Shown here in pieces: positions 1 through 6,981 of a DNA stretch of 12,623 nucleotides (position 1 is the first letter of the stretch; each line of letters begins with the position of its first letter). The stretch lies in the NCBI GenBank assembly GCA_910579335.1, contig CAJTUQ010000072.1:2290-14912 (forward strand). Direction: 5' to 3'. A program made the position numbers and the translations under genes. Below the pieces are notes generated by a model, which was not told the origin of the DNA, made no database searches, and saw only the letters and a program-made list of their open reading frames with translations. Source of the stretch: an uncultured Dorea sp. GTDB lineage: Bacteria > Bacillota > Clostridia > Lachnospirales > Lachnospiraceae.

Positions 1-1199
1 ATCTTGACAGATATTCCTTTTTCTTCAAGCTCCTGCCTTAGTCTATCTATGACTTGAGAGGCAAGCTGCTCTTTCTCACTGCCGGTTAGCATGATACGGC
101 CATCGTCTTCGGCAGACGCCGAAAGCTTTTCGGCGGTCAAGGCTAACCTGTCAGTGTCCCCCGCTGATAAGACATCTATCACTTTGACGCCGTACATATC
201 CTGCAAATCATCGACCGAAACCAGCTTAAAAGAAAACATGTATTTTAAAATACAGCACGCAATATATATGCAGAGGAAAAGCAGCATCCGCTTTACGGCA
301 TAAGCGCCTGCCTTGTATACTCTGTTATCTTTTTTTCCCTCTTGGCCGCCGGCGCTCTCTTTATAGAACTTCTGCCCGGATTCATACTTGTCCATCCAGT
401 TCAGAGGTCTTGCCGCTTCCAGATATTCTCTGGCACTATCCGGCAGTTCGCTCCAGCTTGTTTCAATCTGCTTCTGAATCTCACAAAGCTTATTGTACTG
501 CGCCGCCTGCGTATCAAAAAGCTCCATATCTGACACGACGGCAGTATATTCCGAATCAACCTTAACATTTAAATCCTTATAATTCTTTAATATTTCACGG
601 TTCCGCTCCTGCAGATAATTTTTTACGGCTTCCCGCATCCCCTGCGCCATTCCCGCATCCGGCGCACTTACAGTGATAAGCAGTATCCCTTGAGGGCCTG
701 CCTTTGCATGAATCAATTCCCGGATATATTTTTCATCCGTCTCCAGTGAAAGAAAGGTTTTCATATATTCATAGATCTCTGCGCCGTCAAAAACATCCTG
801 ATAAGCTTTTGCCCCCTGCTCCATCCGGCTCTCCATTAATTCCAAAGCGGTATCTTCGGATGCCAGGAACTGATATTTTATACATGCCGTCTGCTTTTCA
901 TGTGGATTTATACGCATGAGGATCGAACGGTCATTGTATTCTTTCTGTTTTGCAGCCATCTTTTCCAGATATAATATCGTATCTACCTTGATTAGCTCCA
1001 TCCCCGAAATATTTATCTCAATCTTGGCAGCCGGTTTCTTTTCCAATGATGATTTGTAACTTTTATTGGCTTTGTAAAGCCCGATGCCGCCGAATAAAAT
1101 TCCTGCCGCAAAAGCGATCACGACCAGTCTCTTCCACTGCCCTGCAATATAACTCAACATATCATCCAGATGAATGATTCTCTCACTATGTTTCTTCAT
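1..1199 (-). CDS. Wzz-type polysaccharide chain-length / copolymerase protein, C-terminus cut by window edge
   Basis: The reading frame is open from an ATG at 1199 to base 1 (399 residues, no stop), so the C-terminus lies outside the window. Residues 24-42 form a first membrane segment and about 305-325 a second, with roughly 260 mostly polar residues between them. This is the two-membrane-span layout of Wzz/CpsC-type polysaccharide co-polymerases, which set chain length during export of capsule or exopolysaccharide. After the second span the chain continues VDDLQDMYGVKVIDVL, similar to the cytoplasmic junction of Wzc/CpsCD proteins (a DLYGLPVLGVI-like motif). It then has a further stretch of at least 50 residues with RIMLTGSEKEQL (368-379), which resembles the first strand of a BY-kinase fold but lacks a Walker A motif. 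The start overlaps the end of the upstream Wzy-like gene by 14 nt, so the two are probably translated together. The exact subfamily is uncertain. Confidence 0.78.
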   Translation of the reverse strand, partial: MKKHSERIIHLDDMLSYIAGQWKRLVVIAFAAGILFGGIGLYKANKSYKSSLEKKPAAKIEINISGMELIKVDTILYLEKMAAKQKEYNDRSILMRINPHEKQTACIKYQFLASEDTALELMESRMEQGAKAYQDVFDGAEIYEYMKTFLSLETDEKYIRELIHAKAGPQGILLITVSAPDAGMAQGMREAVKNYLQERNREILKNYKDLNVKVDSEYTAVVSDMELFDTQAAQYNKLCEIQKQIETSWSELPDSAREYLEAARPLNWMDKYESGQKFYKESAGGQEGKKDNRVYKAGAYAVKRMLLFLCIYIACCILKYMFSFKLVSVDDLQDMYGVKVIDVLSAGDTDRLALTAEKLSASAEDDGRIMLTGSEKEQLASQVIDRLRQELEEKGISVK

Positions 1200-2349
1200 C
1201 CTCTTCCTCCGGTACCGGATTCAGCAGTCCGCCCATCTTCAGTAAAAAGGGGTGAAATGCCAAAACACATAATTCTGCATCAACCATTGCAAATATATAC
1301 AAAAAGAACAGGGAAACGCAAAGCGCCTGTTCCTGGCGCTCTATCGCCTTTTTCCCAATATACAGCATCCCCGCCAGCAAAAGTATCGCAACTATCATTC
1401 CGTAATTCAACATGTATTTCAAAAAAGAACAGTCTACATAATTGTAGGTAAGAAGCGGATTTTTCCTGACGCTGCCCTGTCCTATCCAGCGGATATGCTG
1501 CCCAAACAATGTAAAACCGTACTGCCGGATTGCCTCATGGCCCAAATACAGCCTGCCGCTTAACAGTTCATTGAGCTTTGCATAAACAGGTACGCCCGGA
1601 TTATAAAACGCCTGTGCAGCCACAGAGAGAACCGCTGTCAATATTCCGCCATACTGAAATATCATCTTACTGATAAAGTCTTTCCTGACACCTGCCGAAA
1701 AATGTGTCCATACATAAAAACAAAGCAGGAACGGCATCACAATGAACAAATCTATTCTCGTATTATTATATGAATACAACCAAAGACTGGCCGCCCCCAA
1801 TACGCCCGCCTCGAAAAACGTGATTTTTTTACGTATACACGAATATACCATCGTAATAAACAGCATAAGATGACTTGCGAAGGTGCAGTATGTGAACCCA
1901 AGGTCATACCTGTGCCGCACTCCCTCGTCCCATACATGATTCGGGATAATGCCGCTAAGCGACAGCCCGACCGTAACCACAAGCACAAGTACGTCCACGG
2001 CTAAAGTGACTTTCAATATATCATCAAAATCCACGCTGGATGCACTGAAAATAAATATACAGAGCATAAACAGCATGACCGATCTGTCTCTCACAAAATA
2101 TTCGACAGCGCCGACAAAAAATACAACCGCCAGACCCAGAAAATTCCGAAATCTGTATACTCTGCCATCAAAGAATTTCATTGCCAGCAATATATATACC
2201 AGCCATTTTGTATATGCAAGCACATCGCTCATCGACAGACTATCAGGCAGCAGCTCTTTTATATAGGTATATCTCAAAAGAGCTACTGTTATCCACACCG
2301 CATATGCAATTAAAAATAGTAGATTGCTTCGTGTATACTTCGTCTTCAT
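1186..2349 (-). CDS. Multi-pass membrane protein, probable Wzy-like polysaccharide polymerase
   Basis: This 387-residue protein has about 11 hydrophobic segments (roughly 9-29, 43-60, 66-85, 90-104, 111-136, 148-172, 178-194, 198-214, 229-249, 309-332, 342-365) and one large polar loop at 250-308. Such a loop is typical of Wzy/EpsG-like polymerases, which join lipid-linked repeat units on the outer face of the membrane. Within and after the loop it reads LLSGRLYLGHEAIRQYGFTL, then LFGQ, then VDCSFLKYMLNYGMI. This Arg-rich loop followed by an Asp-aromatic-Leu segment before a membrane span is common in Firmicute polymerases. The protein ends in an acidic tail (PEEEDEET). The Wzz-type gene directly downstream overlaps it and supports a polysaccharide role. 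The ribosome site is weak (AAGGGAAAG about 15 nt upstream of the ATG). Sequence families of polymerases diverge strongly, so an O-antigen ligase-like or flippase-like role cannot be excluded. Confidence 0.7.
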   Translation of the reverse strand: MKTKYTRSNLLFLIAYAVWITVALLRYTYIKELLPDSLSMSDVLAYTKWLVYILLAMKFFDGRVYRFRNFLGLAVVFFVGAVEYFVRDRSVMLFMLCIFIFSASSVDFDDILKVTLAVDVLVLVVTVGLSLSGIIPNHVWDEGVRHRYDLGFTYCTFASHLMLFITMVYSCIRKKITFFEAGVLGAASLWLYSYNNTRIDLFIVMPFLLCFYVWTHFSAGVRKDFISKMIFQYGGILTAVLSVAAQAFYNPGVPVYAKLNELLSGRLYLGHEAIRQYGFTLFGQHIRWIGQGSVRKNPLLTYNYVDCSFLKYMLNYGMIVAILLLAGMLYIGKKAIERQEQALCVSLFFLYIFAMVDAELCVLAFHPFLLKMGGLLNPVPEEEDEET

Positions 2350-2400
2350 TTTGCAATATTTTCAATATTCTTTCCCTTATTTTTCCTGCGCCGTCTGGAT

Positions 2401-2409
2401 ATTATAACA
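2401..2409 (-). promoter_or_regulatory. Probable sigma-A promoter with extended -10 for the polysaccharide genes
   Basis: Read on the minus strand, the sequence contains TGTTATAAT: a perfect TATAAT -10 box with the upstream TGn extension. No good -35 box sits at the usual 17-nt spacing (TAGAAA is there), and extended -10 promoters often tolerate this. Transcription would begin near 2394, leaving a leader of about 45 nt before the ATG at 2349. It is the clearest promoter in the window and marks the likely boundary between the upstream metabolic gene run and the polysaccharide genes. Confidence 0.6.
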
Positions 2410-2475
2410 TATAAAGCACAAGATTTCTACAATATCTTTGAAATCAACCGATTACAAACACAAAATACGGTAATG

Positions 2476-3264
2476 TTATAACCCCAGCAGTCTCTTTCCA
2501 TTCTTATACAGCATATCTTCCCTCTCTTCCTCAGAAACCGGCATTTTTCGCATTATATCCACAAACCTTTTCTGGCCTGCCCACGGGCTGTCCGTACCGA
2601 ACAGGATTCTCTTGCTGCCATGTTTTTTCACAATTCTTAAAAATTGCTCCGTATCCATAGACTCGAAAATAACGCCCGTATCAAAATATACGTCCTTGCC
2701 GGCCAGAAGCCTCTCCACATCATCCCACTGCCGGTTTCCGCCGAGATGGGCCAGCACAAGCTTCTTTGGCCGGACCTCATCGACTATCTCCGCCGCCATC
2801 TGAGGCGTACAGTGGATATCGTCCGGGCATTTCGGGTCCAGGCCGGCATGCACACTGATAATCAAATCTAATTCTGCGGCGTATGAGACTACCCGCTTAT
2901 AACGGATATCATTAAAATACATGTCCTGATAATCCGGATGAAGCTTGATTCCCTTCATCCCCATCGCCTGAATCTCCTTAAGCTCCGCTTTATAATCAGG
3001 AGAAGCCGGGTGTACGCTCCCAAAGGAAATGATTTCTCCTTCCAGGTACCGGGATGCAAAATCATTAATCGTACGAAACTGCGACGGCTTCGTCGCTATG
3101 GGAAGCACAACGCTGCAGTCAATTCCCGCTTCCCTCGACGATTTAAGAAGCCCTTCGTACGTCCCGTCCGTATCGGGCTTTTTATGGACGCACTCAGAAA
3201 GCTTCTTCACCGTCCTCTCCGCAATTATATGCGGGAACATATGTGTATGAAAATCAATAATCAT
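2476..3264 (-). CDS. Metal-dependent amidohydrolase (Amidohydro_2 / COG2159-like TIM barrel)
   Basis: The protein has 262 residues and a full amidohydrolase motif set. DFHTHMF gives the metal-binding HxH pair (H6, H8), GIKLHP gives H109 near K107, ISVHAG gives H139, LAHLGG gives H173, and FGTDSPW gives the catalytic D225. The order and spacing match the Amidohydro_2 family of cytoplasmic TIM-barrel hydrolases and decarboxylases; the substrate cannot be read from the sequence. The start codon lies 4 nt after the stop of the CBS-domain gene, with GAGAGG about 11 nt upstream, so translation is probably coupled. It is the last gene of the run that begins at 8830. I saw no convincing terminator after it; ATTAC/GTAAT at about 2452-2473 is only a 5-bp inverted repeat without a T tract. 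Confidence 0.88.
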   Translation of the reverse strand: MIIDFHTHMFPHIIAERTVKKLSECVHKKPDTDGTYEGLLKSSREAGIDCSVVLPIATKPSQFRTINDFASRYLEGEIISFGSVHPASPDYKAELKEIQAMGMKGIKLHPDYQDMYFNDIRYKRVVSYAAELDLIISVHAGLDPKCPDDIHCTPQMAAEIVDEVRPKKLVLAHLGGNRQWDDVERLLAGKDVYFDTGVIFESMDTEQFLRIVKKHGSKRILFGTDSPWAGQKRFVDIMRKMPVSEEEREDMLYKNGKRLLGL

Positions 3265-3268
3265 TGCC

Positions 3269-3676
3269 TTAACGTCCTCTCATATTTTTATAACAGTACC
3301 CGATAATATCCCTCCGGGTGATAATTCCGATAAATTGTCCTCTGTCATCCACCACGGGAACAAAATTCTGCTCCATTGCGCGTTCGATTAAATCTTCCAT
3401 CTTGGAGGTTCCCATCACACATTGATAATCGTTTCTCCGCTCGATTTTCATAACGCTGATATCCTCGGCAGCTTTCATATTCATCTTATTTTCTTTTTTC
3501 AACCCCCACAGAAGGTCGCCTTCCGTAATTGTCCCCCTGTACTTCCCGTCCCTGTCAAGAATCGGGACACAGGAATATTTATGGTATTCCATAACCTCCA
3601 TTGCCTGTCTCACTGTGTGATAGTCATAAATATAAGCCAGCTCGCTTTTTGGCTTCAGAAAAAATAAAATATTCAT
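3269..3676 (-). CDS. Small stand-alone protein of two CBS domains
   Basis: This 135-residue protein is almost entirely a CBS pair (Bateman module). Repeat one is at about 8-60, with YSCVPILDRDGKYRGTITEGD, and repeat two at about 78-132, with NFVPVVDDRGQFIGIITRRD. CBS pairs usually bind adenine-containing ligands such as AMP, ATP or S-adenosylmethionine and regulate a partner protein. The Asp residues in TEGD and TRRD sit where family members contact ribose. I chose the ATG at 3676 because GAGGTG lies 6 nt upstream. A GTG at 3688 would add MRCP, but it overlaps the aspartate kinase stop and has no ribosome site. The gene begins 8 nt after the aspartate kinase stop and ends 4 nt before the amidohydrolase, so it may regulate one of them. 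The ligand is unknown. Confidence 0.88.
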   Translation of the reverse strand: MNILFFLKPKSELAYIYDYHTVRQAMEVMEYHKYSCVPILDRDGKYRGTITEGDLLWGLKKENKMNMKAAEDISVMKIERRNDYQCVMGTSKMEDLIERAMEQNFVPVVDDRGQFIGIITRRDIIGYCYKNMRGR

Positions 3677-3684
3677 AGGGCACC

Positions 3685-5016
3685 TCACAATTGCGTCGTC
3701 ACAAAAATATCGTAAATTGCTTTTATTGCTTCCTCAAAATCATGGTTCCGGACTCCGATGATAATATTCAGCTCGCTTGAACCCTGGTCTATCATTTTGA
3801 CATTAACATTGGCGTGGGACAATGCGGAAAAAATGCGCCCTGACGTTCCCCTTGTGGCCTTCATGCCCCGCCCTACGACCGCCACAAGCGCAATATCCGA
3901 TTCCAATTCAAGAAAATCCGGTTCCACGGCCCGATGAATGCCGGCAATTACCTTTTGCTCCTTCTCTTGAAATTCATCCTGGTGAATAACAATCGTCATA
4001 GTATCTATCCCTGACGGCATATGCTCAATAGAAACGCCGTTTTGTTCAAATACCTCAAGTACCTTTTTGCAGAATCCCACCTGCGCATTCATCATGGCCT
4101 TTTCGACAGTAACCGAAGCAAAATCTTTCTTTCCGGTCACTCCCGTAATAATAAACCGGGGTTTCTGGCAGGTAGCCTCTACAATAAGCGTACCCTTGTC
4201 CTCCGGCCGGTTTGTATTGCGTATATTGATAGGGATTCCAGCTTTTTTCACCGGAAATATCGCATCCTCATGGAGCACCGTCGCTCCCATATAGGATAAT
4301 TCCCGAAGTTCCCTATAGGTAATCACGTCAATGGGCTTCGCGTTCGGAATAATTCTTGGGTCGGCAATGAGGAATCCTGATACATCCGTCCAGTTTTCAT
4401 AGGTGTCGGCCTGCACCGCTCTCGCCACGATAGAGCCTGTAATATCAGAGCCGCCGCGTGAGAACGTCTTCACCCGTCCATTGGGCATGGCACCGTAAAA
4501 TCCCGGAATAACCGCACATTCAACCCCCTTAAGGCGCTCGCTCAATCGTTCATTCGTAATTTCAGAAGCAAATTCTCCATTCTCGTCAAAACAGATGACC
4601 TCCGCCGCATCAATAAAGGTGTATCCCAAATATTCTGCCATGATAATACCATTTAAATATTCTCCCCTGGATGCCGCATAATCTCTTCCGATTTTTTTAC
4701 AGAAATTCTCCCGGATTACCTTAAATTCACTGTCCAGGGACAATTCAAGATTCAGCCCGTCTATGATTTCATTATACCTCTGCTCAATCTTAGAGAGGAT
4801 CTCCTCAAAATCCTGCTCCCTGTCATCATCCAAAATAGCCTGCTTATAGCACTGGTACAGCATGTCTGTCACCTTCACGTCATCCGGATTCCTCTTACCC
4901 GGCGCTGAGGGGATTACATAGCGCCTCGCGCTGTCGTTGCGGATAATAGAGCCGGCCTTGCGAAACTGCTCTGCGCTTGCCAGCGAACTTCCTCCAAACT
5001 TAACTACCTTCTTCAT
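3685..5016 (-). CDS. lysC: Aspartate kinase, monofunctional, with tandem ACT domains
   Basis: This enzyme phosphorylates L-aspartate with ATP to give aspartyl-4-phosphate, the first step toward lysine, threonine, methionine and diaminopimelate. The 443-residue protein begins VVKFGGSSLAS (K6-S11, nucleotide site). It carries SRGEYLNG (116-123), FSRGGSDITG (RGGSD at 187-191), WTDVSGFLIADPR (209-221) and IPINIRNT near 271-278. Two ACT domains follow, at about 298-375 and 376-440, the second containing MIDQGSSELNIII; these bind the feedback-inhibiting amino acid. There is no homoserine dehydrogenase fusion. Length and layout match the monofunctional Firmicute enzymes (about 400-455 residues). GGAGG lies 12 nt before the ATG. 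Whether lysine or threonine is the inhibitor cannot be decided by eye. The 48-nt gap upstream is too short for a lysine riboswitch, and no asd, dapA or hom gene is nearby. The lysC symbol follows common usage for this enzyme. Confidence 0.93.
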   Translation of the reverse strand: MKKVVKFGGSSLASAEQFRKAGSIIRNDSARRYVIPSAPGKRNPDDVKVTDMLYQCYKQAILDDDREQDFEEILSKIEQRYNEIIDGLNLELSLDSEFKVIRENFCKKIGRDYAASRGEYLNGIIMAEYLGYTFIDAAEVICFDENGEFASEITNERLSERLKGVECAVIPGFYGAMPNGRVKTFSRGGSDITGSIVARAVQADTYENWTDVSGFLIADPRIIPNAKPIDVITYRELRELSYMGATVLHEDAIFPVKKAGIPINIRNTNRPEDKGTLIVEATCQKPRFIITGVTGKKDFASVTVEKAMMNAQVGFCKKVLEVFEQNGVSIEHMPSGIDTMTIVIHQDEFQEKEQKVIAGIHRAVEPDFLELESDIALVAVVGRGMKATRGTSGRIFSALSHANVNVKMIDQGSSELNIIIGVRNHDFEEAIKAIYDIFVTTQL

Positions 5017-5064
5017 CGTACAAGTATTCCTCCAATATTAACTCGCATCTTTTTTCTCAATCTT

Positions 5065-5697
5065 TTATATAGTACAACTTTTTTCCAATATCTGCAACGG
5101 GATATCTGTATGAAATAAGACGGCCTGCATCCCGGCCTTTCGTGCACCCTCCACATTCTCTATGCGATCATCAAAAAAAATGCATTTTTCAGGAGTGAGA
5201 CGATAACGGTTAAGAAGCACCTTATATATCCTTTCATCCGGCTTCATGCATTTTTCTTCCCACGAAAATATCCCGCCGTCAAAATATCCTAGAAAATCAA
5301 GACGCTCCTTTGACTGACGGTACATTTCCTCTGAATAATTCGACAAAAAGTATAGTCTCTTCTTCTGCTGCTTCAATCTCATCGTCCAGGGCTTCGTATA
5401 TTCATAAGGAACGATGGACCCTCCAAAATTCTCAAAGGCAAGCCGGATTTGTCTTTCATAAGCAGGGTCATTGGCAATAAACAGGGAAAGCCATTGGGAC
5501 GTCGTAACAAGCCCCGAATCGCCCGCATCCCAATCCTCGCTCCGAAATGTCGCATCGGCGACATGCTCGTAGGTCTCTTCGTCAAATTCAAGAGAATGCA
5601 GATAATCCTCCCATGCAAATTCAATCAGCACATTGCCGATATCAAAAATAACTGCCTCCGCATCATCCAGCATCTTTTGTATTTTATCAATATTCAT
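5065..5697 (-). CDS. HAD-family phosphatase (subclass IA, YihX-like)
   Basis: The 210-residue protein shows all four HAD motifs. Motif I is VIFDIGNVL (nucleophile D19), motif II is LYFLSNYS (S119), motif III is the Lys in CMKPDERIY (K152), and motif IV is IFFDDRIENVEGARKAGM (D176, D177). The helical cap lies between motifs I and II (about 27-100), as in subclass IA. Gly at the usual second Asp of motif I (DxG rather than DxD) is seen in the YihX group of sugar-phosphate phosphatases, so a small phosphorylated metabolite is a reasonable guess for the substrate. The ATG overlaps the stop of the upstream deacylase gene (ATGA), which implies translational coupling. The aspartate kinase begins 48 nt downstream. 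The actual substrate is unknown. Confidence 0.87.
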   Translation of the reverse strand: MNIDKIQKMLDDAEAVIFDIGNVLIEFAWEDYLHSLEFDEETYEHVADATFRSEDWDAGDSGLVTTSQWLSLFIANDPAYERQIRLAFENFGGSIVPYEYTKPWTMRLKQQKKRLYFLSNYSEEMYRQSKERLDFLGYFDGGIFSWEEKCMKPDERIYKVLLNRYRLTPEKCIFFDDRIENVEGARKAGMQAVLFHTDIPLQILEKSCTI

Positions 5698-6188
5698 ATT
5701 CCGTCACCTCGCACGATTACATCTGCAAACTCTGCTCCCGACACTTTTTTTAAATCTTTTGGGGAAAGCTTTATCTGCATCCCGACCTTTCCGCCGCTTA
5801 CATATATATAGGGAAGTGCGGCGGCATCTTTTTGCATCACTGTGGGATATTGCTTTTTCATCCCGATAGCCGTGCAGCCTCCCCGCACATATCCGCTCAC
5901 CTTTGTCAACTCTTTTAAAGGCAGCATGGACAGAGATTTTTCGCCCACCGCTTTTGCGGCTTTCTTAAAATCAATCTCCTCCTCAATGGGAATGACAAAG
6001 ACATAATATCCGCCGGTTTTTGCAGCAGTTATCAATGTTTTATATACCAGATGATGCTCATATCCCAGCATATCCGCTACCTGAATGCCGTCCGTAAATT
6101 CTTTGCATTCATAAGTTTCATATTCGTAATGAATATTCTGCCTGTCCAGTATACGCATGGCATTTGTTTTTATTTCCTTCTTCCCCAT
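5694..6188 (-). CDS. ybaK: YbaK/EbsC-type aminoacyl-tRNA deacylase, likely Cys-tRNA(Pro) deacylase
   Basis: YbaK proteins hydrolyse tRNA charged with the wrong amino acid, classically Cys-tRNA(Pro), as a free-standing editing factor in the cytoplasm. The 164-residue protein fits the family in length and motifs: LVYKTLIT with the conserved Lys (K50), YYVFVIPIEEEIDFKKAAKA, and GYVRGGCTAIGMKK (99-112). The last is the family's GG-x-S-P-I/L-G-M-K-K region, but with Thr-Ala in place of Ser-Pro. The ATG at 6188 was chosen because GGAG sits 5 nt upstream. An in-frame GTG at 6194 abuts that ribosome site and is unlikely. The stop overlaps the HAD gene start by 4 nt. The gene starts 37 nt after the DUF2344 gene ends. 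Relaxed specificity as in other INS-superfamily deacylases is possible. Confidence 0.88.
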   Translation of the reverse strand: MGKKEIKTNAMRILDRQNIHYEYETYECKEFTDGIQVADMLGYEHHLVYKTLITAAKTGGYYVFVIPIEEEIDFKKAAKAVGEKSLSMLPLKELTKVSGYVRGGCTAIGMKKQYPTVMQKDAAALPYIYVSGGKVGMQIKLSPKDLKKVSGAEFADVIVRGDGI

Positions 6189-6225
6189 ATCCACTCCTTA
6201 TTTTCTTTAACTATGCAAAAACATG

Positions 6226-6981
6226 TCACACAATCTCTTTCCCAAGACTCTCAAGGCTCACAAGTCCCGCACCTTTCACATGCGCTTCCCTGGAATCCTC
6301 AGAAAACTCCTGATTTCTCGCATACACGTCCTTTCTGTGGAAATGCAGGGGATATTCTTCTGCCGCATCGCCCATAAAGTCAAGAAACGCTTCCATCACA
6401 AGATTTGGCTTCAGGTTATTCTCACTTCCGGCAGCAAGAAACAACCTGACATCCTCGTCCGTAACCTGCATGTCATAAATCATAGGTTTAATATCTACTT
6501 CCTTTTCACTTCGTTTCGTCGCTTTTAAAACAAGAATCTCATCCTGAGCAAGAAACTGTTCGGCCTGCTCTCTCCACTTTTTCGGAATCCTTCTTACGGC
6601 ATCGAAAGATTTTCCTGATTCAAGGAGCACAGCCTTGTATTCCGCCGCTGCGGTAATGGTCATACCGCTGTACTTTTTATCTTCCGGTATTTCTACAAAC
6701 CCCACGATGTCTATCCCCTCTGCCATCACCGCATTCATCTGCGCTATCGCGCGCTTCGATGCAATCGGCTCTGTCAGTTCGATATCAAAATATTCTCCGT
6801 CACTTGTCACGCCGACGCCCAGCGGCTGCGCAAAGGACATGATCATATGGGGGCTGTATCCGCCTGTAAATGCGATAGGGATATCCCCTCGCCGCATAAC
6901 CTTCTGAAAATACCGCATCACGTCCAAATGGCCGATAAACCGCATGACTCCGTATTTCCTGAATTTAACCCTTGCTTTCAA
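6226..6981 (-). CDS. TIGR03936-family (DUF2344) radical-SAM-associated protein, TTG start
   Basis: The 251-residue protein opens KARVKFRKYGVMRFIGHLDV and continues with MRRGDIPIAFTGGYSPH and AQPLGVGVTSDGEYFDIEL. This is the conserved N-terminal signature of the DUF2344/TIGR03936 family, whose genes sit directly after, or are fused to, TIGR03960 radical SAM genes. The molecular function is not established. The best start is TTG at 6981, because GGAGGAGG lies 8 nt upstream, inside the last codons of the radical SAM gene. A longer reading from an ATG at 7011 has no ribosome site and would add ten residues before the family's usual N-terminus. The two genes overlap by 17 nt, which argues for coupled synthesis and a shared complex or pathway. 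Confidence 0.88.
   Translation of the reverse strand: MKARVKFRKYGVMRFIGHLDVMRYFQKVMRRGDIPIAFTGGYSPHMIMSFAQPLGVGVTSDGEYFDIELTEPIASKRAIAQMNAVMAEGIDIVGFVEIPEDKKYSGMTITAAAEYKAVLLESGKSFDAVRRIPKKWREQAEQFLAQDEILVLKATKRSEKEVDIKPMIYDMQVTDEDVRLFLAAGSENNLKPNLVMEAFLDFMGDAAEEYPLHFHRKDVYARNQEFSEDSREAHVKGAGLVSLESLGKEIV

Noticed and set aside
2452..2473. Terminator after the amidohydrolase gene
   Set aside because: Only a 5-bp ATTAC/GTAAT repeat with a 12-nt loop and no T tract could be found.
2938..3306. Plus-strand frames of up to about 120 codons opposite the amidohydrolase and other genes
   Set aside because: They lie antisense to genes with full motif sets, lack ribosome sites and show no recognisable domain.
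3677..3688. GTG at 3688 as start of the CBS-domain gene
   Set aside because: It overlaps the aspartate kinase stop and would place GAGGTG inside the coding region. The ATG at 3676 has ideal spacing from that site.
5017..5064. Lysine riboswitch before aspartate kinase
   Set aside because: The gap is only 48 nt, far shorter than an L-box, and contains little more than the ribosome site.
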